Made by a program: the position numbers and the translations under genes
In this document: positions 21,635 to 31,060 of the stretch, piece by piece
Position numbering within the stretch: the stretch's first letter is position 1
How the letters are laid out: each line of letters starts with the position of its first letter
The notes under the pieces: generated by a model
Told to the model about the DNA's origin: nothing
Seen by the model: only the letters and a program-made list of their open reading frames with translations
Databases searched by the model: none
Origin: Roridomyces roridus
Taxonomy: Eukaryota > Basidiomycota > Agaricomycetes > Agaricales > Mycenaceae
Assembly (NCBI GenBank): GCA_029378245.1
Contig: JARKIF010000032.1
Span: 124,001 to 188,000 of the forward strand
Direction: 5' to 3'
Length of the DNA stretch: 64,000 nt

Positions 21635-22375
21635 TTGTCCACGCCTGGCATCGCCTGCCCCGGCCTGTCCTCGCAATGTCTGTCGCCTTCCACGTCCCTC
21701 GTCGCCCTCCACATCCCTCGTCCCTCGTCGCCGTCGCACCGCGACAACAGCTGGAAACCAGCCATCGCAGAGGGTGCATATGGTGTCGGCCCCTGGGGTC
21801 AGATCAGCATTCTCTCCAACCCGCCTGTCCTGTCGCTTTCCAACGCCGACTGGATCTGGACGAGCGAAGTCTCTGGTGGGAACGCGCCCGTTGGCAACCG
21901 GGCCTTCCGCCTGACATACACCCCTCCTCCCGGTCAGACCCCCACCAACGCAACCGTTATCATGGTTGCCGACAGTGCATACACGCTCTACGTTAATGGC
22001 TACCTGATTGGGTCCGGCACGGACTACCAGAATGCGCAGACGTACAGCATTCCCCTCGCGCCTGCGAATGAGACGGTGTTTGCTGTCTTTGCGCAGAACG
22101 GGGTTACCGTGCCCAACCCCGCTGGGCTGCTGGCTGCGATTGGGATCATTACTGCAGGCTGTAACTGTACTGCTGGGGTCATGTTTGTCACCGATGGAGG
22201 TTGGAAGTCGAATACGGGGACTCCTGCTGGGTTCCAGCTACCGGGATACGACGACTCGACTTGGCCTGCTGCGACGGTCGAGGGCGTCTTTGGGATTGCG
22301 CCCTGGGGCAACGACGTTGCTGTCGGAGGTCCTGGGCCGGCCACTCCTATTAGTGGTGCGCCGCCCGGTTTGTAG
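21635..22375 (+). pseudogene. N-terminally incomplete jelly-roll-like repeat protein
   Basis: The frame encodes two related segments. The first is NSWKPAIAEGAYGVGPWG followed by a beta-rich body (NRAFRLTYTPPP...ADSAYTLYVNGYLIGSGTDYQNAQTYSIPL). The second is DDSTWPAATVEGVFGIAPWG, and the frame stops 26 residues after that restart. The W..A..EG..G..PWG element and YVNG..IGSG resemble galactose-binding jelly-roll domains of secreted fungal proteins (inference). The frame has no ATG before 21964 and no signal peptide, and its upstream part (CCACATCCCTCGTCCCTCG-type repeats) is low complexity. It is probably a gene fragment or one with a missing first exon. Confidence 0.55.
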
Positions 22376-22550
22376 ACGACAGAGCAATTTCCTTGTTGCT
22401 CCTCCGTCATTATTCCTTATTCAAGCGCGAAAAAAAAAATCCTTTCAGATACCGTTCCTCTGACACTGTCATTATTGGGATTACATACGTCTTATGAATA
22501 TATTGGTTGCTTTGAGAACACGGCGATGAGCACTCTGAACGACCCGAAAT

Positions 22551-23465
22551 CTACTCCGGCACATTTCCATTCATGCAGCCAAACACTTTCCCATCGTACA
22601 TCTCGCCAACGACAAACACGCGAGCCGTGGCACGGGGAACACTGAGAAGAGCAGCCACGGAGATGCGCGACGTTGATCTATAAAATGGCATGAGGAATAC
22701 TAGGAATGACTCGAAAGACGAATACATACACAAGAGAACTTTTAAAGCGTTTGAGCTGCATAGTCTTCAGGTCAATCCGGGGAAGCTTCTCAGGGACCTT
22801 GGCGGGTGAGGGGGGTATGCTCAGTTCATCGGCATCCTGCTTTTCGCACGGGCTCGAGTTAGGGTAAAATTGCGCGCGTGTCGAGTTGTGGGTTGAGAAA
22901 GACACTGATGGAGAAGGAGGAGGGGCATTGAGCAAGGTTGGAGATGCGAGCGTAAGTGTGGGCTCGGGCAGCATAGTGCGTGCCCGTTTCATGGGTCTTT
23001 CGACTTCGGTGAAGGATGTATCGTGAAGTTCAGTGTCGAGAGAGCGTTTGAGAGTGTTCAGTACGATCGGTTTTTTCGGAGAGATGCATTTTTTCAACGA
23101 TATTTCTTCTTCAGAAGCTTGGATTCTGCTGGGGTCGAATCGGTCTGGAACAGCCGGTCACTCGCCTACCTGGAAGGGGAGGGGAGGGGCCATACCGTCG
23201 AGGGTGTAGTTAGCCACAGGAATTTGTATGTTGGCAGATATAGAATTGGCTATCCAGAGTGCATGGCGGACCTAGATGAAGGCGTTCCAGTCGAGAGATG
23301 AGGGAAAACAAAGATCGTACGATGAGAGATCGGGAAAGTAGCCTGCACGTTGTCAGAAGAGCAATTGGAGGCGCTCAGACTGCTTACTCTTTCAGCCAAG
23401 GGTCCTGGGGCCCGGCGCAGAAGAAGAAACGCGCTTGGGTCAGCGAGCCACCGTGTTTGACCCAA
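22551..23465 (-). pseudogene. Uncharacterised gene with in-frame stop
   Basis: Exons on the minus strand give a continuous-looking protein. It runs ADPSAFLLLRRAPGPLAER (intron about 23345-23389), GYFPDLSSYDLCFPSSLDWNAFI, a TAG at 23272-23274, VRHALWIANSISANIQIPVANYTLD, an intron of about 50 nt, then DRFDPSRIQASEEEISLKKC. A Lys/Arg-rich, Pro/Ser-rich middle follows (PMKRARTMLPEPTLTL), and after a 52-nt intron the end is RISVAALLSVPRATARVFVVGEMYDGK...NVPE. I do not recognise the family. The TAG lies in the middle of a well-behaved frame. Reading it as an intron end (GTACGA...ATCTAG, 49 nt) leads quickly to another stop, so a nonsense change is the simplest view. No clear 5' end was found. Confidence 0.5.
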
Positions 23466-23797
23466 GCGAAGCGCAGGGACGCGTCAACCGAGGCGCTGAA
23501 GCATGCTGGCAGTAGACTCAGACGAAATAAATCCGAAAAGACGCGTTTGGCCGACCTCGACCGGAGAACAACATTGTCTTTGTGAATGAGATGAAGTGTG
23601 ACATTCTTGTGACACCGCTCTTGTCTGCTCCTTCCTTCCCAGCACCCCCAGCCAGAATGAACCACTCGAATACGCGTCTTAGCGCGTCCAAGTCGCGTCG
23701 AATGCCCGCCCGATAACTCCCGATGCCTCCATTCTTGCGGAGCGGGTCGGGAGTTCTCTCCATTCCTCTGCAACACGCGCAAATGGATCGAGTTGTC

Positions 23798-23806
23798 CAT
23801 AAAAAG
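23798..23806 (+). promoter_or_regulatory. TATA-like element of the right-arm array
   Basis: CATAAAAAG about 112 bp before the first array donor at 23919. Its flanks are the same in the left arm. Confidence 0.5.
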
Positions 23807-23918
23807 CGGGAGAGCGTGTCAGCCACTCTCCAGAGCTCTGTCTCTAAGCACCACCATCTTCTCTCTTGGGTTCCCGCCCGCCCTGTTCGTCTCCACTCGC
23901 TCCTCGCCGTCTCGCCTT

Positions 23919-24536
23919 GTGAGCATCATGTACTTCCCTTCCCGCTCCTGCTAACTCTCTCACCCAGTGTTGTCGTCGCCCCCCCTGCTAGGCCCACAAT
24001 GGCTTGAATTGCTTGCTCTTCATCGCCTCGCCTTGTGAGTCTTGCTCAACTTGTGCCTCGCCACAGCTAACTCACTTGCTCAGTGTCGCCGTCGCCCCCT
24101 ACTAGACACGCGCATTGGTTCCATCCACCCCGCCTTGTAAGTCTTACTTTCTCTTCGTCTCAACAGAGCTAACCCCACTCCTTCAGTGTCACCGTCGCCC
24201 CCTCTACTAGACGTGCGCATTGGTTTCGTTGTCCCGCCCGCTCTTCCCTTTCTCGCCTTGTAAGTATCGCTCGCTGTTTCGCCATCGCATAGCTAACTCG
24301 CCCATTCAGTGTCGCCGCTGCCCCCTCTACTAGACGTGTGCATTGGTTCCCCTTGTTCGCTCTTCCTCGCTTTGTAAGTATCGCTCAGTTGTTTGTCGCC
24401 CAAGCTAACTGGCTCATCCAGTGTCACCGTCGGCCCCCTCTACTAGACGTGTGCATCGGCGAGGACCCCTTCCATTGCTTTATGATTGGTATGTTCTCTT
24501 GCCGTTGCTGCCAGGTTGTGTCTCACCCACTTGCAG
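23919..24536 (+). repeat. Exon-intron tandem array, right arm
   Basis: Six consecutive introns of almost constant size are visible: 23919-23967, 24035-24083, 24137-24186, 24260-24309, 24374-24421 and 24489-24536 (49, 49, 50, 50, 48 and 48 nt). The exons between them are 67, 53, 73, 64 and 67 nt. Exons begin TGTCGCCGTCGCCCC or close variants, contain CTACTAGACGTGTGCATTGG, and end CTCGCCTT. Introns begin GTAAGT or GTGAGT and contain GCTAAC 14-20 nt before CAG. Exon lengths do not keep a reading frame, so a spliced non-coding RNA or a decayed coding gene is likelier than a protein. Confidence 0.8.
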
Positions 24537-24699
24537 TCCTCTGCGTCACCCCTTCCACGACTCGCTGCAGTTTCCCCGACGCGACATCCCATCCACGCAA
24601 ACCGCATCGCGATACTTCAGTATACTCACTTTCCACGCGCGCTACCTCTCTCCCTCGGCTCGTCAATCGAGATTCGAGCAGCGTCAAGACACCGGTATC

Positions 24700-25000
24700 G
24701 CTGCGTGCGAGATGGATGGGCTCAGCGTCGACGGATAGCCCTGGTCATTGAACCCTGTCGCCCCGGCGTCTTCGCTGCGCCCTTGCCTCGCCAGCTTTCA
24801 CCTACGTTATGGCCCGTCTCGATCTCTTTCGCCTTTCACCATCGGTTCACGGGTTTGCCAAGATGGGACTCAACGCGTGAGAAACTCGGCGGACACCGCT
24901 GTATGCGAGATGGATGGGCGTAGTTGGGACGGATAGACTTGGGTCCAGATTATCTCGATGCCAAGTCGCCCCGGCGTCCCCTCTACGCACTTGCCTCGCC
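24700..25000 (+). repeat. Outer tandem repeat, two units
   Basis: Two copies of GTGCGAGATGGATGGG (or TATGCGAG...) followed by a CGGATAG-containing segment and GTCGCCCCGGCGTC...TTGCCTCGCCAGC, starting near 24705 and 24902. The left arm has three copies in mirror orientation. Confidence 0.7.
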
Positions 25001-25284
25001 AGCGTGCGATTCGACTACGACAACAGCCATCTCCGACACGATACCAACTCGTCAACAAGCAGGACGCTGACCACGGGGACGGACGCGCCACTACTCGAGG
25101 AGTGTCTTTGCTGGGCAGGGTTGCTTAGGGTGTCTGTTGTGCCGTCATCCACCAGGATTCGTTCTGCCATCCCGGCTCGAGGCATACCTTACACCGACAA
25201 GGCCCACCGCCCGTTTCCTCTGTAGTTTCTTCTTGTGTCTATATAGAATTTCTCGTCAACGATGCAGATTCCCACTCTTTCCGT

Positions 25285-26452
25285 ATGAGCTTCGACTATC
25301 CCTTTTACCTGGCTTCGACCCTTTCGCTGCCAGCCAATGACTTCCAGGTCGATATTTTGACTGGAGGCCTCACGAATTTGACTGCTCGTGCCAGCTTTGC
25401 GCGCCCACTTGTTTTGTTCGACTTGCCTCAGCTCTTCACCTCTGTCATCCTCAAATATGCTCCCCCGTTCATTGCGTCTGACCCTATTCAGCCCATGTCT
25501 GTCCACCGACAAGTCATCGAGGCCACTGCCCTGCGATATCTGGCGGAAAACGCCCGAATTCAAGCCTTGCTTCAAGAGTTTCCCGACATAAGGATACCAC
25601 AGCTCATCCACCACGATACGGGCGCAAATGTCCTGTGGATAACGGACCTGGGCTCATCAAGCCAGATGTTGTCTACCTTCCTCGCAAGCTGCTCCCCCGA
25701 AAATGTCACCGCGATACGCGAAAATGCGTCGGCCTTTGGAGCTTTCATGGCGAAATTTTGGGACATCACTGCAGAGCCTACGCCAGAGACTTTGGCTTCC
25801 CTTTCTCGCCCCGAGGATCCCAACAGTCCCTCGCAATTTATTCCTTCCGTCGCTGAATAAGTGATGTCGCAGCATGGCATAGCAGACGCGGAGGAGCTTG
25901 CATCCCGTGTTGCCGCTGCCATGCAGACAAAACAACCGGCCGAGCCGTGTCTCGCTATGGTTGATTTTTGGACCGGGAGTGTCCTCGTTGGACCCGGAAG
26001 CAGCCGTGGTCTCGTTGATTGGGAATACTTTGGACTGTCCACGTCTGGGGCGGAGATTGGAATGTTTGGTAAGAAATATTCATCGGACTCTGAATGCAGC
26101 AGTCGACTGACCCGTATCGGTAGTTGCGCATCTTCATCTCCTTCTCCAGTACAAGACGAGCACTCTGGGAGTTGCTGAGGTTGTGGAAGCATTTCTCTCC
26201 GCCTTCCTCGACGCATATGCAGCCCACGCACCACCTTCATCGCAGTACTTGAAGCGGCAAGCCCTCATTGCGTATGGGCGAGAGATGATAACTGCGGCCG
26301 AGTTTTTCGCCGCAGAGTTGAGCGAAGAAGCACAGACGCGAGTTGTATCCATTGGCGTTGCGAGCCTCCGAGCAGCGGGTGGCTCGGACAATGAATTGAG
26401 TCCACAAGTTGCTACTGACAGCATTACTCGACTGTGGAGAGGAGGAATCTAG
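25285..26452 (+). CDS. APH-like (aminoglycoside/methylthioribose-kinase-like) phosphotransferase
   Basis: Protein-kinase-fold small-molecule phosphotransferase; the substrate is unknown. Start MSFDYPFYLASTLSLP. Parts: VDILTGGLTNLTARASF (glycine-rich element), VILKYAPPF (ATP-binding Lys), VHRQVIEATALRYL (Glu), VLWITDLGSSSQML (hinge), CLAMVDFWTGSVLV (catalytic-loop position) and RGLVDWEYFGLSTSGAEIGMF (metal-binding DWE). An in-frame TAA at 25858 is removed by a 57-nt intron (25832-25888, GTCCCT...CATAG); a second intron is at 26070-26124. The catalytic loop differs from the usual HGDxxxxN: the Asp is kept, the His position is Met and the Asn position is Ser. Related fungal proteins share variants of this motif, so activity is uncertain. 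Confidence 0.75.
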
Positions 26453-26569
26453 TGTCTTTTGTTCCTACATAGTATCTAAAGCTTAGTGGATACAGATGAA
26501 TATTATGTACGATTACTATTGACAAGAAGCCAAGAAAAGAGAAAAGATGTACAAGAAAGACGCGTTTCG

Positions 26570-29369
26570 TTACTCGATGACCTCAAACCTACTCCGTTTC
26601 TCTTCCCGCCCATCACCGTGGTCGTCTGGATCTCGAAGCCGTTTTTCCGACGATCCGAAATTGAATCCTTCCCCGTTGACGATACCGGCGAGCATGGCGT
26701 TGTATTGCTCGTCCGTTAGACCCATCCCTGCGAGCACATTGATGCGTCCGTCGCCCTCATCTGGACTGCCCAATCCGTAGCCCATGAGAGAACCGTCTGA
26801 TGAGGACGCAGCGCCTGCCTGCAGCGCACTCTCGAACCCGGCGTCGTTGAGTGGCGGCCCTCCAGTGGGTGGCCGGGTAATACGCATTGACGATCCTATT
26901 TTTTGCTTGATAACCGTTAGATGCGTCAAGTGTTTCTGTAAAGGCTTCGTCAAACGTCTACGAGGAAACAAGAAGAAAGGACGCACCTCCAGCATATCAA
27001 ATAACCCTTCTTTTGTGAACGGTTTCGGTAATATATCGTTCATGCCAGAAGAATAGTAGGTCATAATCTCGTTCGGCCTCGAGTTACTCGTCATGGAGAT
27101 GATGGGTGTTCGTGGATCGAATTTCCGGATCATCGATGTTGCAGAGACGCCATCCAGCTTGGGCATTACAATGTCCTGGTTTCGCTTCAGTCAACGCAGG
27201 GAAGATAAATATTGCACGCACCATCAAGACCAAATCATATTTTTCGAGATTCATTTTGTTGACAGCGCCGACTCCGTCCACAGCCACGTCGATAGCACAC
27301 CCAAACACCTGCAAGAACTTGCTGCTAAGTTTCCGGCTCACTGCGTCATCGTCTACCAGCAGCACTCGCGGCGGTACCGCCCACCCGGGGACGAATGTTG
27401 ACCGTCGCACACGAAGCGTCTGCGTTTGTGGCGGACTTCCACGACTCGGGCTCCCGCTCCCACTCGCAAGCGAAGACTCTTGATTCCCAACCATCTCGCT
27501 CGCGAACGCATTTCCATCAAAACTCCAGTTCCCTTGCGTGTTGGGGAACCCGGTACTCCCCCGTGGCATAAGATGCCCAATGGTATATACCTCCAGCCCA
27601 GCATGCCCGTCCCCAGCAACAGCACCCCATGCCTGTTCTGCGGCAGGCGGAGAGTTGATAGCCACGTCCAAACTTGAAGGGTTCGTCGAAGTAGGCACCA
27701 CCATTTCATCCTCGTAGTCCTCCGACTCGGGGCTCTCCGTCCGCGATCCATCTCTGCTGTCTTGTTCCGGGCTGGTCATCTGAGGAGCGCTTGTCGACCC
27801 GCTATTATTGCTCGTGTTGAAACGCGGGGTGTTGAGTCGAGAGGCGGGATTGCCATGTAATGCGCGTTGTGCCTGCAGCTCCTCTATCCGCGCAAGCATG
27901 TCCATTCGACTCATCGCAGCACCAATCCCACTGGCCCCAACCCCACCCAAGCGCGAGCTGCTGCTGACGCCCGAGGTGGAGCCTTGCGAGCCACCAAAGG
28001 ACATGCCCACCGCCTCTGCTCGTCGCGAGATCTCACTCATTTGCACGAGCGTCGCCCGGGCCACATCCGTCTCGGGGAAATTCTTGTCCAACAGTCGTTG
28101 AGTCTCTTGGGTTTGCATGAAGAGGAAGGGGTTGCTTGGGTCCAAGTTGTCATTGCTCGCGAGTTGCTTCATTTTGCCTTTTATTTTACAAAAATACATT
28201 GATTAGGCGCGGGAGTGGCTAGGCAAGCAGCAAAGGCGAACCTCTCACTCACCAGCACCATTCCCGTTCTCCCGCAAGAAGTACTGTATCAGGTTCTGCA
28301 TGAGCCCGTCCTGCTGCGCCATGCCCCGCTGGAAGCCGACCATCTCGACGAGGACCTCTTGGTAGCTGCGCTCGAGATTGCGGACATGTGATAAGACTTC
28401 CTCGTGAGCAGCGCCGAGAGAGGTGAGCTGGGCTTGCATCGAGGCAACCTGAGCCTGTAGAGAGTCGACCTTGGAGTCGACTTCGTAAGGATTTGATGAG
28501 AAGGATGAGGAAGCAGCAGATTGTGGGTAGGCGCTGGAGGGGGGGTATGCAGGGGTCGAAGGTGGCGGTAATGGCGCAGGCGCCGTCGATTTACGCTGAG
28601 CTGGAACCTTGCGCTTGATGTTCTCAAGTGCGTCCCGGCGATCGGCGTGGAAATCCGGATGTCGAAACGTCCAACTCTGTACACGATAAGTACCAAGGAG
28701 ATTTGGGGGGCAGGCACTGACATGCTCCCCGAATTGGTTGTCGTCGGTGTTCTTGACCTTGTGGAAATCGTACTTGTTTAGTTGACGCACAAAGCTTGCA
28801 AAGTTGGAATGCTTGAACATTCGAGGCAATATTGATTTTGTGAACTCATTCATGTCCTGCACCGAAATCAGCCTGTAAGCGAGAAATGTGCACCGATCAT
28901 ACCTTGACTACGAAGCAATCTCCCTGTGGGCCCCACGAGACTACGTTCTGGAAGGTCTGGTCTTCAAGCATTCTGCACAAGAGGTGAGAAGAAGACAAGA
29001 GGGGCAGAGGGTGGGCAGACTTGTATAGTTTCTTGACAAAGTCACTTGTGGAGGACATGTTGTCTTCATGGCCAGCGCTGTCCTTGCGGTCGACCATGGG
29101 ATGCTCGGGAGACGCGCCCTCGCGCTTGACGCCAAGAGTTGGAAGCTGCTAGAGGAGAAAAGTATCAACTGGGGAGGCCGGGCATGAGTGTACTGGGCAA
29201 GCGAGGGTACACAAAGACTTCGCCCGCCTCGAACGCGTCGAAATAGGGAAACCAAACTCACGCTGGTGCTCGCCCACTGCTGCTGCTGCGACGGAGCGTA
29301 CTGCGCTCTCGACGCTGCGATGGAGAGCAGAGGCAACAACGGCTGCTGGACCCGGTATCGCTCGTCCAT
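26570..29369 (-). CDS. SKN7: Skn7-type response regulator with HSF DNA-binding domain
   Basis: Nuclear transcription factor and two-component output for oxidative and osmotic/cell-wall stress. After a Gln-rich N-terminus (start MDERYRVQQPLLP at 29369) and VDRKDSAGHEDNMSSTSDFVKKLYK, the HSF-type domain is clear: FQNVVSWGPQGDCFVVKD, MNEFTKSILPRMFKHSNFASF, VRQLNKYDFHKVKN and SWTFRHPDFHADRRDALENIKRK. A coiled coil follows (VDSLQAQVASMQAQLTSL...). Then comes the receiver domain: PPRVLLVDDDAVSRKLSSKFLQVFG, the phospho-acceptor Asp in LVLMDIVMPKLDG, PIISMTSNS (Thr) and ILPKPFTKEGLF (Lys). An unstructured tail ends EEKRSRFEVIE. Several introns of about 45-65 nt interrupt it; the first, ending at about 29155, is longer. 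Combined HSF plus receiver is diagnostic of Skn7/Prr1. Confidence 0.95.
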
Positions 29370-29830
29370 TCGGTGCTGAAACGGAATTTGGAGCCCTGGC
29401 GGTCCAGCCCTTCCTACTTATAAGTAAACCCCCACAACCCCAGTCTTCCGTGATTTCGCACAAAAATCACACAAAAATCTCCGCTGCACGACCTTTTTCT
29501 CTGCTTTTTTTCGCGCCTTTCACGTCCTACTTGCTCTGGTTCATCTCAGGCCCATTATTGCGCGTCCTGGGGCGCGTTTGGTGCTCTAAACCACCCTGGG
29601 CATTGGCTGGGCATTCTGCTAACAGGTAGGTCTAGGCCCTCGGTCGGCTGTACTTGCTTCCGACAAGGCCTAGACTTGCGAGTCCAGGCCCATCATCTGG
29701 CCGACGGCAGTAGCCGCTCTGGGCTTTAGGGGCTAGTCCTTTCGAACTCAACACCGAAGGCAAGTTTTCGGCATTCCCTGGTCACCGCCAGGTTACCGTC
29801 GCGTGTACCGGCCATTCAGCACCAAGAACC
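29370..29830. other. Divergent upstream region of SKN7
   Basis: Holds the SKN7 promoter and leader. An inverted repeat at 29631-29674 (TCTAGGCC...GGCCTAGA, with an inner TCGG...CCGA) could form a hairpin. No gene was seen in the first 450 bp. Confidence 0.5.
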
Positions 29831-30513
29831 TATCGCCGCCTGGTGATTACTTGGACCAGTTCTTACGAGATCTCTCCGCAACCCTCTCTTCTTCAAGGCC
29901 TTAGGCACTCTTTCCGCCATGTAATTTCACTTCCGACACAATGGGTTGGAAAATCTTTCTGTGGTGCTGTCAAATGTCCCGCCCAGGGGCATGTGGGTGC
30001 CCCTAAACCTCACTTCCCACTTCCCCTGGGAAGGTATGCAGGCCTCGACGCCCACAACGCCACTCTTCTTCCACACTCGCACCCCGAGCGCCGACGCGGT
30101 GGAACTCTTCGGGCGGGAGTACCATCAACTCGAAAAACAACTTGCAGAGTGGTTCTTCAGGCTATTGATCCAGTGAGCTTCCTTGTGACCCATCTTTACG
30201 ATTCATGTCAACCCCAGTGCAGCGAGCAATGGTCCCGATGTCGTCTACAAAATTCCCGAGCTCGAGATACACATATCCTACGACCGCTTCTCACAACATC
30301 AAACCGGACCCCTCATTTCTTCCCATCCACGCTCGCCGAGTTGCGCCGCCTTGACTGTACGTTCCTTCGTTCCTAAAATCTCAACGCATTTGACTGTACC
30401 CAGTGACATCCGTTCTTAACCTGCTAAAAGCATACGAACAACAAGTCCCTGCAAATATCAAGCTCGACGCGGCTAGAAGACACTTTGCTCGCTTCATTGG
30501 CGCTCCTGTGTAG
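29830..30513 (+). CDS. Possible multi-exon gene, uncharacterised
   Basis: Pieces with protein-like composition lie in order on the + strand. They are NLSPPGDYLDQFLRDLSATLSSS, NLSVVLSNVPPRGMWVPLNLTSHFPWEG, TPLFFHTRTPSADAVELFGREYHQLEKQLAEW, DVVYKIPELEIHISYDRF and, after a probable intron at 30359-30403, LTSVLNLLKAYEQQVPANIKLDAARRHFARFIGAPV-stop at about 30511. Splicing between the first pieces is unresolved and frames conflict in the middle. I do not recognise the family. It may be an intact gene with hard-to-see introns or a decaying copy. Confidence 0.4.
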
Positions 30514-31060
30514 TTGTCCAAGAGATTGAATGTATAGTAGTATGTAGGATACCACAGCGGAAACAATAGAACTTTGTAGTATGCACAGTCTGTCTACGAA
30601 GAATGTCCGACAGTAACCCTTTCGCATCACGATACAACAGGCTGCACTCGAGCCTAATAGCCATACGCACGACTGCTGACCCAGTTTTGGGACCACGGGG
30701 AATAAACTTCCCTGTTGGTAACGACTCAAACCAGCAGACGAAATCGTCTCAACATTCATTCTTGTGGTATCTCTACAACAAACTAGCGGTTACCCTCCCT
30801 AATAAAAAAACCAAACCGTACAGGTAGCGTACATGTAGATATGAAGACAACTGGGTAATTAGGTAGTAGCGGGATGAATCTATGTATAAGTATAGTAGCG
30901 GAAAGGCCTAGGTAGGATGCATGTGCGCTAGTCGTTATGTATGAGTAAATAATACGGGCCAGCAAGGATTTTTGGCGACGGCGTGGAGGAGAGGAGGAGA
31001 GGATGGGCGGGAGATGAAAAAGAATCAAAGAACAAACTCAACTCGAGCTTCCGATGCGCA
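30514..31060. other. Convergent intergenic region
   Basis: AT-richer than its surroundings, with several AATAAA/TTATTT-like motifs that fit 3' ends of the flanking genes. No gene was seen. Confidence 0.5.

Larger units (their letters stand above)
23635..25215 (+). repeat. Right arm of the long inverted repeat
   Basis: Reverse-complement partner of 18630-20400. Order from the centre outward: ACCACTCGAATACGCGTCTTAGCGCG, CCTCCATTCTTGCGGAGCGGG, CATAAAAAGCGGGAGAG, the exon-intron array, two outer tandem units, then GGGGACGGACGCGCCACTACTCGAGGAGTGTCTTTGCTGGGCAGGG near 25075-25122. It stops about 70 bp before the start of the phosphotransferase gene. Confidence 0.85.
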
